Assembly (NCBI RefSeq): GCF_041860085.1
Contig: NZ_CP124747.1
Coordinates: 7,003,088 to 7,067,087 of the forward strand
From: Schlesneria sp. DSM 10557
GTDB taxonomy: Bacteria > Planctomycetota > Planctomycetia > Planctomycetales > Planctomycetaceae
Direction: 5' to 3'
Length of the DNA: 64,000 bases
Shown: in pieces, positions 47,972 through 57,012 of the stretch
Layout of the letters: each line of letters starts with the position of its first letter
Position numbering within the stretch: the stretch's first letter is position 1
Notes under the pieces: generated by a model
What the model was told of the DNA's origin: nothing
The model's database searches: none
Seen by the model: only the letters and a program-made list of their open reading frames with translations
Translations under genes and position numbers: made by a program

Positions 47972-48491
47972 ACACCTCCTCGATCGCGGGCGTCGAAAAC
48001 GGGCCGCGATCACTTCGTTTCTACCAGCGCGGGAACTGATGTCCCACCGGTTCCCGCCTCTGAATGACCCCGCCATTCTCCTTTGCACGACAGCGTCAAT
48101 ACCCGTGCACGTCTCCCTGACGCAGGGTTTCTGCTGCCTGATGAGAGGACGTGTTCCTCCGTCGCTCAACGGGGCGGCCAACTTTGAACCTCGTTGTTCC
48201 GCCGTTTGAATTCTTTCAAATGCGGTGTCGCTGGGCGACTGTTGTCGACAGAAATCAACCGACTCGCCTGGAGCGCGCCCAAACATTCCAACCCTGCTGT
48301 ACCGCGCTGTCAGGAGAGGTGAACTTGCGATGCACCTCAAGGGGAACCTCACAACCCCAATTAACAACTCGTTCATCTTCGTGAGCATCGCTCGTCAGCG
48401 AAGTCATCCATTCCACTGAGAACGGGGTAGACAAGCACGATCGATTTGCGTGGTATATCCCGACGAGCACTTTGAGTAGACCACGACTCCA
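47972..48491. other. Convergent intergenic region
   Basis: No gene is supported. A hairpin GATCGCGG/CCGCGATC (47982-48011) 10 bp after the anti-sigma stop may terminate that operon, without a U tract. Confidence 0.35.
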
Positions 48492-50906
48492 TCAGCCCCC
48501 CGCAGCGACCTCGCGACGTTCTGGTTCCGGCTTCTGCGAAGGGGAAGTCGATGGAAACACGTTCCGCGGTGACAACGCATCGGCGGGACCTGGTTGTGGT
48601 GGTGCTTCAGGTTCACGTGGCATTTGAATGTAGGTGGGGTAAAGCAACCGCTTCGATTCCGCCAACAGGAAGTCAACATTCATAAACGGATCGGGGCCGA
48701 CGTCGTGCCACCGGATCTTTCCATCCGCATCGATCAATACTGTGGCGTGCAGTGGAGCATCTTCGAAATCATCAAAGGCATGATAAGTCTTGAAGGTTTC
48801 CAGTGAGCCATCGGAGACAAGCTTGAACGGCATCTCCCCTTCGGATTTGTAACGTTCCTGCGATTTCTTTAAGTTCACAACATTGTCGGAACTGATTGCA
48901 ATCATCGAAATCCCTGCCGCCTCAAAATCCTTGAATTTGGGAGCGAATGCTTTCAGCTGTTCGGCACAGTGCAGGCATCCATAGCCCAGGTAGAAAATTG
49001 CGATGAAGGGCTTACCCCGGAAGTCGGCCAGCGAATGGAGCTGTCCTTCCCCATCGGGCAGAGTCCATGACGGTGCTGCACTTGGTTGCCACGTAGAGGG
49101 GCCAAGCGTTGTCAGGTCGGGCAACTCGGCGGCGTTCCGAGCGACGGGTAACTTCTGTCGCCAGTCAGTACCAAACCCGAACTCCTGGGCAATCGGCAGC
49201 AAGCGAGCGAACGGAGGCAAATCAAGATCGATCGCTCCGGAAATTGCACGGAGTGATTCAAATGTCTGCCGGGCCTCGTCTTTCATCCCCTGCCGCCAAA
49301 GTAGCTGAGTCAACGCCGCCAAAGGTCGGACCTGATTCTTGCTCTTTCCGACCCAGTCTCGCAGTCGCTTCAAGGCGGCTTCCGTTTTTCCAGCCAGCAC
49401 CTCGATGTCCGCGAGGTAAGCTTCGTCGACGTCGTGAGCTTTCGTCAGCCGTTCCAGGCCAGCGGTGTACTTCGCCTGGGCGACCATGATCAGTCCCTGC
49501 AGCTCGTCGACGGCTCGTTCGAGGACGCGCCGTCGTTCTGCAGTTGGTTGCATCGCCTCTTTCTTCTTCGCTTCAACGGCTTTGGCGTCGGCCCCCTCGA
49601 AACGAGCCTTCGCGACTGCTTCATCGGCTGCCGTGTCTGCTTCATGTCGCAGTTTCTGCAGGCGTCGCTCGAGAATTGCCAATTGGATTCGGCCGTTCTC
49701 GACATCATCTTTTCGCAGATAAGCCCGCCCCAGGTGACGGAAATATTTGATCTGTTCTGTTTCGTCTTCGGTGGGGGGAAGTTTCTGTGTCTTCGCGTCA
49801 GCGATCAGTGCGTCCCACAGTTCGAACTGGGAATAGATCTGAAACAGCCTCATTCGTCCGAAGTGAGCACTCTTGCCCCCCGGAAAATTGTTGTATTTCG
49901 GATGCTGTGGCAGTTCGATGGTGTTGCGGGACAGCGTGATTGCATCATGCACCCGGCCGATGTACTGCAGGTTTCGGACGAGCCACTCATTGTTGTGGGC
50001 GAAGTTGTGAATCCGGTCGGGGAAGATCATGTCACGCATCATGTAGGCATGATCGGTGCGGGCCGACGCTTCCTGGTGCCAGACGGCGTCGAAATAGCGA
50101 TTCAGCTCACTGAACGTGTGCCCGGACATGTGCCACATATGGGCAATCCCCGGTGCTGACAAGCCACACCGTTCCGCCGAGTTCACCGCCAGGGTTGCTT
50201 TATCATTGTCCCACAGATGAACCCGGTAGTGATGGACCGGGTGATAGGGATTCTCTGCCAGCACCTCTTTCAGAACGGCGTCAATTGCGAAAAAGCTCGC
50301 TGCCTCCAGATCCCCTTTGTTCTGCCACAGTGCCTGACCCAGCATCGCTTTGGCTTCCAGGTCATCCGGGTAGCGATAGATAATTTCCTCGATCGCGTGG
50401 ACGTAATTCCTGGCACGGTCCTTCTTCTTTTTCTCGTCCCCGGCGTCAGCCTTGTACCAGGCGTCGAGGGCGTCGATGTAGCGCCGTTCGCGATCGGTCG
50501 CTTTCTCTTTCCGTTTGACGGCCTCGGCGATGAACCCTTTCGCACGGCTGGAATTGTTGGTGTTGGACAAAGCCATCCCGAAATAGGTCATCGCACAATC
50601 GGGATCGAGCATTGCCGCCTGCCGGAACGAGCGCTCGGCTTCGAAATACCAGAAGCCGTGCAACTGCCCAATCCCCTGATTGAAGAACTGCTGCACTCGA
50701 GGCTGAGTCGTTGAAATGGGAAAGGTCACCCGACCGGTGGTCCCGAGTAACGTTGCGGCCCGCCGGGGGCCTTCGTCGAAGGCTTCGCCGTGCATGGAGT
50801 GACCCGGTGCGGTGACATTTGCGGGGGCCAGAGCATCCGAGGGACCGGCCGATTCTGCATTCGACAGAGCGACAACTGCAAAAACGACGAACGCATTGAT
50901 CGACAT
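48492..50906 (-). CDS. Exported TPR protein with C-terminal AhpC/TSA redoxin domain
   Basis: An 804-residue protein with a signal peptide (cleavage near SNAESA). A TPR-like helical region spans about 60-600 (FFNQGIGQLHGFWYFEAERSFRQAAMLDPDC...). A redoxin domain occupies about 620-770 (SWTLPDGEGQLHSLADFRGKPFIAIFYLG), with the CxxC pair Cys644/Cys647 in YGCLHC. The tail is Pro-rich. The redoxin part resembles TlpA/ResA or BCP peroxiredoxins and would perform disulfide or peroxide chemistry in the periplasm, with the TPR part binding partners. GAGGAGGG precedes ATG 50906. This fusion is common in planctomycetes and Acidobacteria. Confidence 0.88.
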   Translation of the reverse strand: MSINAFVVFAVVALSNAESAGPSDALAPANVTAPGHSMHGEAFDEGPRRAATLLGTTGRVTFPISTTQPRVQQFFNQGIGQLHGFWYFEAERSFRQAAMLDPDCAMTYFGMALSNTNNSSRAKGFIAEAVKRKEKATDRERRYIDALDAWYKADAGDEKKKKDRARNYVHAIEEIIYRYPDDLEAKAMLGQALWQNKGDLEAASFFAIDAVLKEVLAENPYHPVHHYRVHLWDNDKATLAVNSAERCGLSAPGIAHMWHMSGHTFSELNRYFDAVWHQEASARTDHAYMMRDMIFPDRIHNFAHNNEWLVRNLQYIGRVHDAITLSRNTIELPQHPKYNNFPGGKSAHFGRMRLFQIYSQFELWDALIADAKTQKLPPTEDETEQIKYFRHLGRAYLRKDDVENGRIQLAILERRLQKLRHEADTAADEAVAKARFEGADAKAVEAKKKEAMQPTAERRRVLERAVDELQGLIMVAQAKYTAGLERLTKAHDVDEAYLADIEVLAGKTEAALKRLRDWVGKSKNQVRPLAALTQLLWRQGMKDEARQTFESLRAISGAIDLDLPPFARLLPIAQEFGFGTDWRQKLPVARNAAELPDLTTLGPSTWQPSAAPSWTLPDGEGQLHSLADFRGKPFIAIFYLGYGCLHCAEQLKAFAPKFKDFEAAGISMIAISSDNVVNLKKSQERYKSEGEMPFKLVSDGSLETFKTYHAFDDFEDAPLHATVLIDADGKIRWHDVGPDPFMNVDFLLAESKRLLYPTYIQMPREPEAPPQPGPADALSPRNVFPSTSPSQKPEPERREVAAGG

Positions 50907-51562
50907 AGCGGACCCTCCTCAAACTGCACGAGCCTCTTGCTGATTTCTTCAGCGACTCCGCCGCCGATCACATCGGGAATCAATTGCACCAGGCGCGAAA
51001 CAGAGGGGCGGAGAACGCTGTCCCAACCCGTCTCAGGTTTCGGAGTCCCTCTCGGTGAAAGCCCCAGACGGCCAACCCGAACACGTCAAGAATACCTCGC
51101 ACCGCTCTCGAATTGCCAGCCCCGGACCCGAATTGCGTGCTCTGCCAGGGGCTCTTTGGCAGGACAATTCGTACTATCCCGGATTTCTGAATCGAGCAGT
51201 CGAGAGGAGAGGCAAATCTTTTCCCGGCAACGATTTCAGAGTTGACTCACCTTTTCATGAAGAATGATTGAGAGGAGGTTAAACAAGTAGAACCCCGAAA
51301 CAGTCCTGAATTTGACCCCTGCAGAGGTGACCGCCAACGCATGATCTCTTCCCAACCGTTGTGAATGCGACTTTTCAGCGATTGCTGGATCACCCGGTTG
51401 CGGATTTTCGGTCTCCGGCAGACGTGGCGGGATCCGCTGAGTCACCATTTCCAGCTCACCTGCTATGAGCGAGGGAATTCGTCCGGTTCACGGGCCGGAA
51501 AAAACGACCCAATCGTAGAAGTTTGCCAGGTCACTGAAAATCACAAGAAAACAGTGTGAACC
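50907..51562. other. Intergenic region left of tRNA-Leu
   Basis: No gene is supported in these 656 bp. This is chromosomal sequence outside the integrated element; it contains the promoter of the redoxin gene at its left side. Confidence 0.3.
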
Positions 51563-51590
51563 TTGCGACAAACCCAAGTCTCGCTATACT
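51563..51590 (+). promoter_or_regulatory. Sigma-70-type promoter of tRNA-Leu
   Basis: -35 TTGCGA (51563-51568) and -10 TATACT (51585-51590) are separated by 16 bp. Transcription should start about 28 bp before the tRNA. Confidence 0.7.
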
Positions 51591-51624
51591 GTCGCCCCGC
51601 TCCTCGCACAACACGAGGAACCCA

Positions 51625-51709
<85 letters not shown>

Positions 51710-51713
51710 TGGT

Positions 51714-51752
51714 AAAGCCTTGCTGTGACACATGTTACGGCAAGGCTTTTTT
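51714..51752 (+). terminator. Element-borne terminator of tRNA-Leu
   Basis: A 10-bp stem AAAGCCTTGC/GCAAGGCTTT with a TTTTTT run, starting 6 bp after the tRNA. It shares 20 of 24 bases in its core with the terminator at 61699-61737 outside the element. Confidence 0.9.
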
Positions 51753-51762
51753 CGTTTGATTT

Positions 51763-51831
51763 TGTGTAAAATTTCTGTGTAAATCGCTGTGTAAAATTCG
51801 GGTTTGAATTGCGTATGTAAATCTGTGTAAA
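51763..51831 (+). promoter_or_regulatory. Putative integrase arm-type sites, left end
   Basis: Four perfect TGTGTAAA copies start at 51763, 51776, 51788 and 51824, and one variant TATGTAAA at 51814, all in the same direction and 10-13 bp apart or a multiple. Matching sites occur at the right end. Confidence 0.6.
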
Positions 51832-52334
51832 ACTTCTCCCAAGAGACAAGCAGTGATAGACCCTGCTGCGAAGCCGCATTTGAAATGCTGTCAACGCCAT
51901 CGTCCCGATCAGTGAGAATAACCACATCGAGTCGAGCAAAGGTATCGTTGTCTCGGAGCACGTCATTAAAGGCACGCTGACGGAATCTGTCCGCTCCAAG
52001 ATCATTGAACTGATCAACTGCCACCGACCAGAAAAGAACAGTGGCCAAAGGCTCTTGGCAGGCGGAACTTTCAGCGGGCAGTCTTGCGAAGTTCATTTGC
52101 TCGAAAAGTCGGAGTGACCCGTGGCGGCGGTTCGCTCAGCGGTCCCCTGACGCTGAACGTCGTGCAGCATCTCGTCCTATTGTGGGTTATTGCAAGTCTC
52201 ATCTTGGCGGTTCTCCGACCGCCAAGCAGGCAAAACTTTCAGGGAAAACGAAGTTTGGCTGCTTCCTTCAGCAGTCTTGGTTTTAGCGTTACAGTAGTTG
52301 GCTCAACCACGTTTTCACGAATGGAGTTGGCTTG
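51832..52334. other. Left-end segment without a supported gene
   Basis: A minus-strand frame starts at ATG 52096 (MNFARLPAES), but its 3' part runs through the arm sites and tRNA, so it is doubtful. A perfect 8-bp hairpin CTTGGCGG/CCGCCAAG (52203-52226) lies about 110 bp before the methyltransferase gene and could be a regulatory stem. Confidence 0.35.
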
Positions 52335-53684
52335 ATGCCATCACGAAAGTACAAAGTCGTCTCACTCTTTTCGGGTGGGATGGGGCTTGATCTCGGACTT
52401 GAAAAGACTGGCCGATTCAACACTGTCGCCTGCGTGGAGCGAGAGCACTCGTTCTGCGAGACGATCAGAAAAAACGCTGCCAAGCACTTTTCGAACGATC
52501 TGCATGTATTTGAAGGTGATATTTCAAACCTCGATGCAAACGAAGTTCTGCGAACATGCGGCTTGAAGCCAGGTGAACTCGACCTGCTGGTGGGAGGACC
52601 ACCCTGTCAGTCCTTCAGCACGGCAGGAAAGCGGGGAACTACTCAAGACCACCGTGGAACGATGCTCTGGCAGTTTCTTCGATTCGTCGAAGTACTCCGC
52701 CCCCGCTTTTTCCTAATGGAAAATGTTCGGGGATTGCTTTCAGCCGCACTTCGCCATCGACATATTGCAGATCGACCCAACAAAGGGGGGCCACCTTTGC
52801 ACGTCGACGAGCAACCGGGTTCAGTGATTCAGTCATTTGCCAATGACCTTCGCAATCTAGAAGGATCAGCCTACCATATGGATATATTTGAGGTGAATGC
52901 TGTGAACTACGGTGCACCTCAGCTTAGAGAACGTGTCTTGTGCATCGGTAATCGATTCAATTCGGTCGTCAATTTTCCTGATCCAACACACGGATTAGCT
53001 GAACATAATTCGCAAATGTCCTTATTTCCGAAGGACGACTTACAGCCTTGGGCGACACTTAGGGACGCTATAGGTGACCTACAGGAAGACGATCCAGTCA
53101 TAATGGACTTCAGTCCAAGGAAGAAAAAATATCTGGAGATGGTTCCACCGGGATCAAATTGGCGTAGCTTGCCTGTAGAAATTCAAAAAGAGTCGATGGG
53201 AAAAGCATGGTTGGCAAAAGGGGGGCGGTCAGGGTGGTGGAGGCGATTGAGCTTCGATTTGCCTTGCCCAACATTGGTTACCATGCCGAATCATGCGAGC
53301 ACCTCCTTATGCCATCCGCTTGAGTTAAGGGCGCTCACGCTTCGGGAATACTGTAGAATTCAAGAATTTCCAGACGATTGGGAGTTCTGCGGCAAGACTT
53401 CTGAACAATACGCTCAAGTCGGAAACGCTGTTCCAGTTCGACTGGGAACAGTTGCGGGAAAAGTGATTGCAGAAAACTTAGACTTAGTAAGAAAACGCAA
53501 GTGGTCGGTTCTGCCGACTATGCCCGAGGCATTTCGCATCGTATACGTGCAATCACACGTTCGAACTAGGCAATGGTTTAAGGGTGGCGAAACATTCATT
53601 TGGGACGATGCGATTGACGCTAAACCCTCATATGCATCGCCTAAAACGAAACGAAAAACATCAGCGATTAAAAAGAAACAATGA
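52335..53684 (+). CDS. C5-cytosine DNA methyltransferase (Dcm type)
   Basis: A 449-residue type II methyltransferase. Motif I is LFSGGMGLDLG (AdoMet binding), motif IV GGPPCQSFSTAGKR with catalytic Cys91, motif VI MENVRG (Glu129), motif VIII APQLRERV, and motif X QVGNAVP near the C-terminus. The target-recognition region lies between VIII and IX. It methylates cytosine at C5 in a specific site, which I cannot predict. GGAG precedes the ATG. It overlaps the next gene by four bases (ATGA), the classic sign of a coupled restriction-modification pair. It is the first gene of the element's plus-strand cargo. Confidence 0.95.
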   Translation: MPSRKYKVVSLFSGGMGLDLGLEKTGRFNTVACVEREHSFCETIRKNAAKHFSNDLHVFEGDISNLDANEVLRTCGLKPGELDLLVGGPPCQSFSTAGKRGTTQDHRGTMLWQFLRFVEVLRPRFFLMENVRGLLSAALRHRHIADRPNKGGPPLHVDEQPGSVIQSFANDLRNLEGSAYHMDIFEVNAVNYGAPQLRERVLCIGNRFNSVVNFPDPTHGLAEHNSQMSLFPKDDLQPWATLRDAIGDLQEDDPVIMDFSPRKKKYLEMVPPGSNWRSLPVEIQKESMGKAWLAKGGRSGWWRRLSFDLPCPTLVTMPNHASTSLCHPLELRALTLREYCRIQEFPDDWEFCGKTSEQYAQVGNAVPVRLGTVAGKVIAENLDLVRKRKWSVLPTMPEAFRIVYVQSHVRTRQWFKGGETFIWDDAIDAKPSYASPKTKRKTSAIKKKQ

Positions 53685-54697
53685 TGGCTCGCAACATTGG
53701 GTTACCCAAACCTACCCCATTTTATTTGACGAAGTCAAAGCTGCTGTCGTCGCTCACATTCTTGGATAATAATCAAGCATCCAAAGACCGTGTATTGAAA
53801 ATGGAAGTCGCTTTTCGACGTCGAATAGAATCTCACGTCGGTAGTTTGCCTACAGGTGAGGCACAATTTAGGAAATTCAACACCAGTCCTTTCGTCTTGC
53901 TGTTCTACTCTCTCCAGCACGGATACAGCCATATTCACCAAATCGAGAAGGCGATCCTTCCTGCCAAAGTCTTTTCTTCTATGGAAACATCGGCTGGGAG
54001 GATGGTAGAGATGGTTGTGCTTCCCGAATATGGATGGCAAATCGTTCCTAGCGAAATGCATTCAGTGAATTCCGCATTGGACGGCAAAAAACTTGAAGGT
54101 GACACGCTTCATTTAGCAACACTCAAGAGTGGTCCTCGTTGCCTAAACGATGAAATGAGCGAGAACTTCGCCGATGCGATAGTGAATAACTTCGAAGAGT
54201 GGGCGTTAAATGATAACGTAAAAAACATCAACTTCACTTACGGAGTTCTATACGGCACGAAGAAGCAGTCAAACAAGAAGGATTGGCATATTCTCCGCAA
54301 AATCGTTGACAAACTTCCGCAAGGGACAATCATCGAAAGTCCGAATGAACGTTGGTTTCTCCAGTTTAAAAGCCGTGATATTGTGGTAACGGTTGGAATT
54401 CGTATCGGAATTGAATTGTGGAATCACATTGCTGGCGAAGATGTTGGGTTTATGGAGCTTGCCGTCGCTTTGATTCGAGCATGCATTTTACCAACTGAAG
54501 TAGAGCCAGAGGACTATCATTTTACGATCACAGACCTAAAGAAGGTCATCTCGCTTGATGGCGTTCCGACGAGCTTTAACGTAGCAATGCTTCAGCGAAG
54601 TCAGTTACAGTGGTTGTTCTTCTTTGCGTTCCACTTCTGTGACAGCCTCGAATCAGGCGAGTGGGATTTTATTTTCGATGCCATGAATGGATCGTGA
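53681..54697 (+). CDS. Probable type II restriction endonuclease partner
   Basis: A 338-residue protein overlapping the methyltransferase stop by ATGA. I do not recognise its exact family. The segment SAGRMVEMVV supplies Glu110, and EGDTLHLATLKSGPRCLND gives Asp141 and Lys149, which fits a PD-(D/E)xK nuclease core. The KSGP phrase with following Asn resembles PmeII-like and related endonucleases (xxKSGPN). The codons are AT-rich compared with the host flanks. Given its position, cleavage of unmethylated copies of the methyltransferase's target is the likely role. Alternatives are a non-nuclease companion or a modification-dependent nuclease. Confidence 0.75.
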   Translation: MMARNIGLPKPTPFYLTKSKLLSSLTFLDNNQASKDRVLKMEVAFRRRIESHVGSLPTGEAQFRKFNTSPFVLLFYSLQHGYSHIHQIEKAILPAKVFSSMETSAGRMVEMVVLPEYGWQIVPSEMHSVNSALDGKKLEGDTLHLATLKSGPRCLNDEMSENFADAIVNNFEEWALNDNVKNINFTYGVLYGTKKQSNKKDWHILRKIVDKLPQGTIIESPNERWFLQFKSRDIVVTVGIRIGIELWNHIAGEDVGFMELAVALIRACILPTEVEPEDYHFTITDLKKVISLDGVPTSFNVAMLQRSQLQWLFFFAFHFCDSLESGEWDFIFDAMNGS

Positions 54698-54737
54698 CGG
54701 GCCAGGGACCACAACGCAGCACTTAAAGCAATCGAGA

Positions 54738-54771
54738 ACCCCGCCAGTATCAACAATAATACTGACGGGGT
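54738..54771. terminator. Convergent bidirectional hairpin
   Basis: A 13-bp stem with one mismatch, ACCCCGCCAGTAT / ATACTGACGGGGT, between the convergent restriction gene and zinc-ribbon gene. No long U tract on either side. Confidence 0.55.
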
Positions 54772-54806
54772 GCAATAACTGAATCGTGAGCCACAATCGT
54801 CACTCA

Positions 54807-54989
54807 TTATTTGGTGTTGTATTCAACAACGAACTTGTGGCCGCATTTATTACATCGATATTCACAGATCAATTTCCTGCGACTCTTATCTGTCCAATTT
54901 GGGGGAAGATAAACTCCCTTCCCATTGCAATCTGGCTCGGGGCAATCAGGTGCATCGCTTCCCTCAAGCATTCTGTCCAAAATCGACAT
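54807..54989 (-). CDS. Small zinc-ribbon protein
   Basis: A 60-residue protein, MSILDRMLEGSDAPDC. Two Cys pairs, CPEPDC and CNKCGHKF, form a zinc ribbon. GAGGAG precedes ATG 54989. Such small zinc ribbons in phages and islands act as transcription regulators or nucleic-acid-binding accessories. Its start overlaps the end of the frameshifted gene upstream by 26 bp, so the two are one transcription unit. Confidence 0.75.
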   Translation of the reverse strand: MSILDRMLEGSDAPDCPEPDCNGKGVYLPPNWTDKSRRKLICEYRCNKCGHKFVVEYNTK

Positions 54990-55538
54990 TTTTTTCTCCT
55001 CTTACGTTTTGAATTGTAAAAACAACAAGTGGGAATAACATTGCCGCTTTGACTTCAGCGATTCGGCTTGGCTCAACCTTGACCAAATCGTTGCCCAAAT
55101 CTGCAAGCTGCCGTGCGACCTGTTCCAGTGCTGAAGCCACGTCGAAGCCGAAAACATTTTCCGCAAGAGCGACGACTACATTTGTGGTCACTGATTCGTT
55201 GCTGACCCTGGTGGTTTCAATCGTTGGTGTCGATACAGACGCCGATTTCTTTTCGATCTTGATTGACGCCTTGGCATAGGCTTCGGTGACGGTTAGGCCG
55301 TCAATTGCTTCTTCTGATCTCGTGCTCTGAGGTCGGTCGATGACGAGACCCCAAGGTGCTCCAAGAACACGCCCCATTGACCGTACTCAACTTGTTTATT
55401 CGCCAGTGTCAGCAATCGACCCAATCGATATGTGTGAATCGCCAGCTTCTTTCGGAACGATTCAACAAGGTTGTATTCCTTTGTGATCAATGGCTTGAGT
55501 TGTTTCAGGGTCAGCGCTTCGGCGATTGTGCTAGCCAT
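54964..55538 (-). pseudogene. DUF3102-like gene split by a frameshift
   Basis: The upstream frame starts at ATG 55538 (GGAAGG before it) and reads MASTIAEALTLKQLKPLI... KQVEYGQWGVFLEHLGVSSSTDLRARD before stopping at 55293. This resembles DUF3102-type proteins (GEW...LGxS..TA.RxR). The other frame then continues RSEEAIDGLTVTEAYAKASIKI... to 54964, and is what one expects next in the same family. A single-base slip at about 55305-55330 would rejoin them into a protein of about 190 residues. It may be a mutation, a sequencing error or programmed frameshifting. DUF3102 proteins occur in phages and integrative elements, often beside replication genes. Confidence 0.6.
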
Positions 55539-56237
55539 TCGTTTCCTTCCGAAATACGTGTACTTAACTTGTCGCAACTTGTCGCAAAAAAAGTCTACAT
55601 TCTATTTAGCGGCACCAAATTTTATTCCCTAAGACATTTCATGGGTAAACTCGCAAATCATTTTCTGAAAAAGCTTAAGGAAAATTGAACACTGATTAAC
55701 TCAGATGTTGGACACATGGTTTCTGAGACATACTTGAAATAAGTCTGACGAAAAATGCTCAAAAAATGCTCGGCGGTACTGACTTTCGCTTGCACAGTAG
55801 GCTGGATACTCGGCCAGCACATGCACTAAAAGCGCCGCTGAATGATTCTTCAGCCCGACGAAAGTGGAAGACAACTGAACCCGCTTAATCAGAGCAACCG
55901 AGGCGACAAATCTGGTGCAGTGCGATTGCGGAAGAGTGGAAACTCGAATGAGGAAGTCGCCAATCAAGTCGGAATCCTCGCACAGTCCCCCCTGTGCCTA
56001 ATGCCCCGAAGTATTGAGCCACCAAAAGCAAAAAGCCGTCAGAAATGACGGCTTTTTGTCTTCTCAAGTTTAACTCTGCTGATGGTCAGAAATTCTTCTC
56101 TTGGCGACAAAATAAATAGAAAATCGTGATAAAAACCGACACGTCCAAGCATGGTTTACGTGTATATATTAGTAGACAAGCAGTTGCAATTGTGCGACTG
56201 TCTGAAAGTTTTAATTCCAAGCATAAGGAGTAAAAAT
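55539..56237. other. Control region with tandem repeat and terminator
   Basis: A perfect tandem repeat of 10 bp (TTGCGACAAG twice on the minus strand, 55568-55588) lies just upstream of the DUF3102-like start and may be an operator. Short frames at 55701-56048 have no recognisable domain. A terminator is at 56031-56058. Confidence 0.4.
56031..56058. terminator. Bidirectional rho-independent terminator
   Basis: An 11-bp stem AAAAGCCGTCA/TGACGGCTTTT with a GAAA tetraloop, with A tract before and T tract after, so it can act on both strands. Confidence 0.9.
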
Positions 56238-56354
56238 ATGCACAATCAAGATTGGTCGGTTCTTGCTCATCTGTTAGCGATTGTTCACTATGGAATCCCA
56301 CTCATAGTGGGCTTGTGGAAGTGGTTCAACCACTGTTTCAATCGCCACGATTAG
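56238..56354 (+). CDS. 38-residue hydrophobic peptide
   Basis: A short gene with an excellent ribosome site (AAGGAG, 9 bp before ATG 56238) and its own terminator. The peptide, MHNQDWSVLAHLLAIVHYG then IPLIVGLWKWFNHCFNRHD, has one membrane helix (residues about 8-29) flanked by aromatic and basic residues. This is the shape of small membrane toxins of type I toxin-antitoxin systems, small holin-like peptides or membrane regulators. I cannot tell which; no antisense RNA promoter was identified. The upstream stretch 56150-56237 is AT-rich and could hold the promoter. Confidence 0.55.
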   Translation: MHNQDWSVLAHLLAIVHYGIPLIVGLWKWFNHCFNRHD

Positions 56355-56384
56355 CGAAAAAATGATTGCTGAATCATTGAAAAA

Positions 56385-56423
56385 TAGAAGTCTGTGGGGA
56401 CGCCTACAGCTTCTTTTTTTTGC
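56385..56423 (+). terminator. Terminator after the 38-residue gene
   Basis: Stem AGAAG-CTGT / ACAG-CTTCT (one bulged base) followed by eight T residues. Confidence 0.85.
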
Positions 56424-56644
56424 AAGAACGCCATTCAATTTCAAATAATCCCTTTTCCGCTTCGATGAAACAAATCGAATCTAGAGCGTTTTAGAGGGGT
56501 TTTAACCCTAGTTCTGCGACATCTGTCAGACCATTTGAACCCGCATCTGAATAATTATGGGAATAAATGTTGTTCTGACTGTGGCGTAGCTTAGCGTCAA
56601 GTTGGCAGGGTTTTTATGGGCATACCACCCCTGCCGTTGGCTCA

Positions 56645-57004
56645 GTGGACGTGGGACAAAAACAGGGGACGTGCAGTGGACATCCAGAACCGCACGTCCA
56701 CTGGCGTAACAGCAGACAGTTAAGTGACTTACGTCAAAGAAACCGCAATTAGTGGACGTAGTGGACGTTCAAAACACTACTTGCATGTGCTGCGGTGGTT
56801 GTGATGGATGGCCACGCCTTCTTTTATTTTCTTTCAAATAGTGCAGGGAAAGTCAGAGAACCCGCAAGTAGTGTTTTTGACGTCCACTACGTCCACTAAA
56901 CTGACGAAAAACTCAATTAACCCCTATTTTTATAGGAAATGAGACAGGGGACGTGTGTCATTTGCACGTCCCCTGTACGTCCCCTGTTTTGCTCGCACGT
57001 CCCC
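56645..57004. repeat. Iteron cluster, putative replication origin
   Basis: Twelve copies of the 8-mer G(T/G)GGACGT or its complement, one of them imperfect (GTGGACAT), start at 56645, 56665, 56676, 56694, 56752, 56761, 56880, 56889, 56947, 56966, 56977 and 56997. Left copies are mostly GTGGACGT and right copies ACGTCCCC. Pairs are spaced by 9 or 11 bp. The cluster sits directly 3' of the primase-helicase gene, the place where satellite replicons such as SaPIs keep their origins. Confidence 0.75.
56749..56899. repeat. 36-bp inverted repeat within the iteron cluster
   Basis: Arms 56749-56784 and 56864-56899 match in 34 of 36 positions and enclose a 79-bp spacer with a T-rich stretch (about 56820-56840). 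Each arm carries a double iteron at its outer side and AACACTACTTGC or its complement at the inner side. Confidence 0.85.
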
Positions 57005-57012
57005 TGTTTCCA

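Larger units (their letters stand above)
56355..57012. other. Intergenic region holding the putative origin
   Basis: 658 bp without a gene between the small peptide gene and the primase-helicase stop. It contains the terminator at 56385 and the iteron cluster at 56645-57004. Confidence 0.6.
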
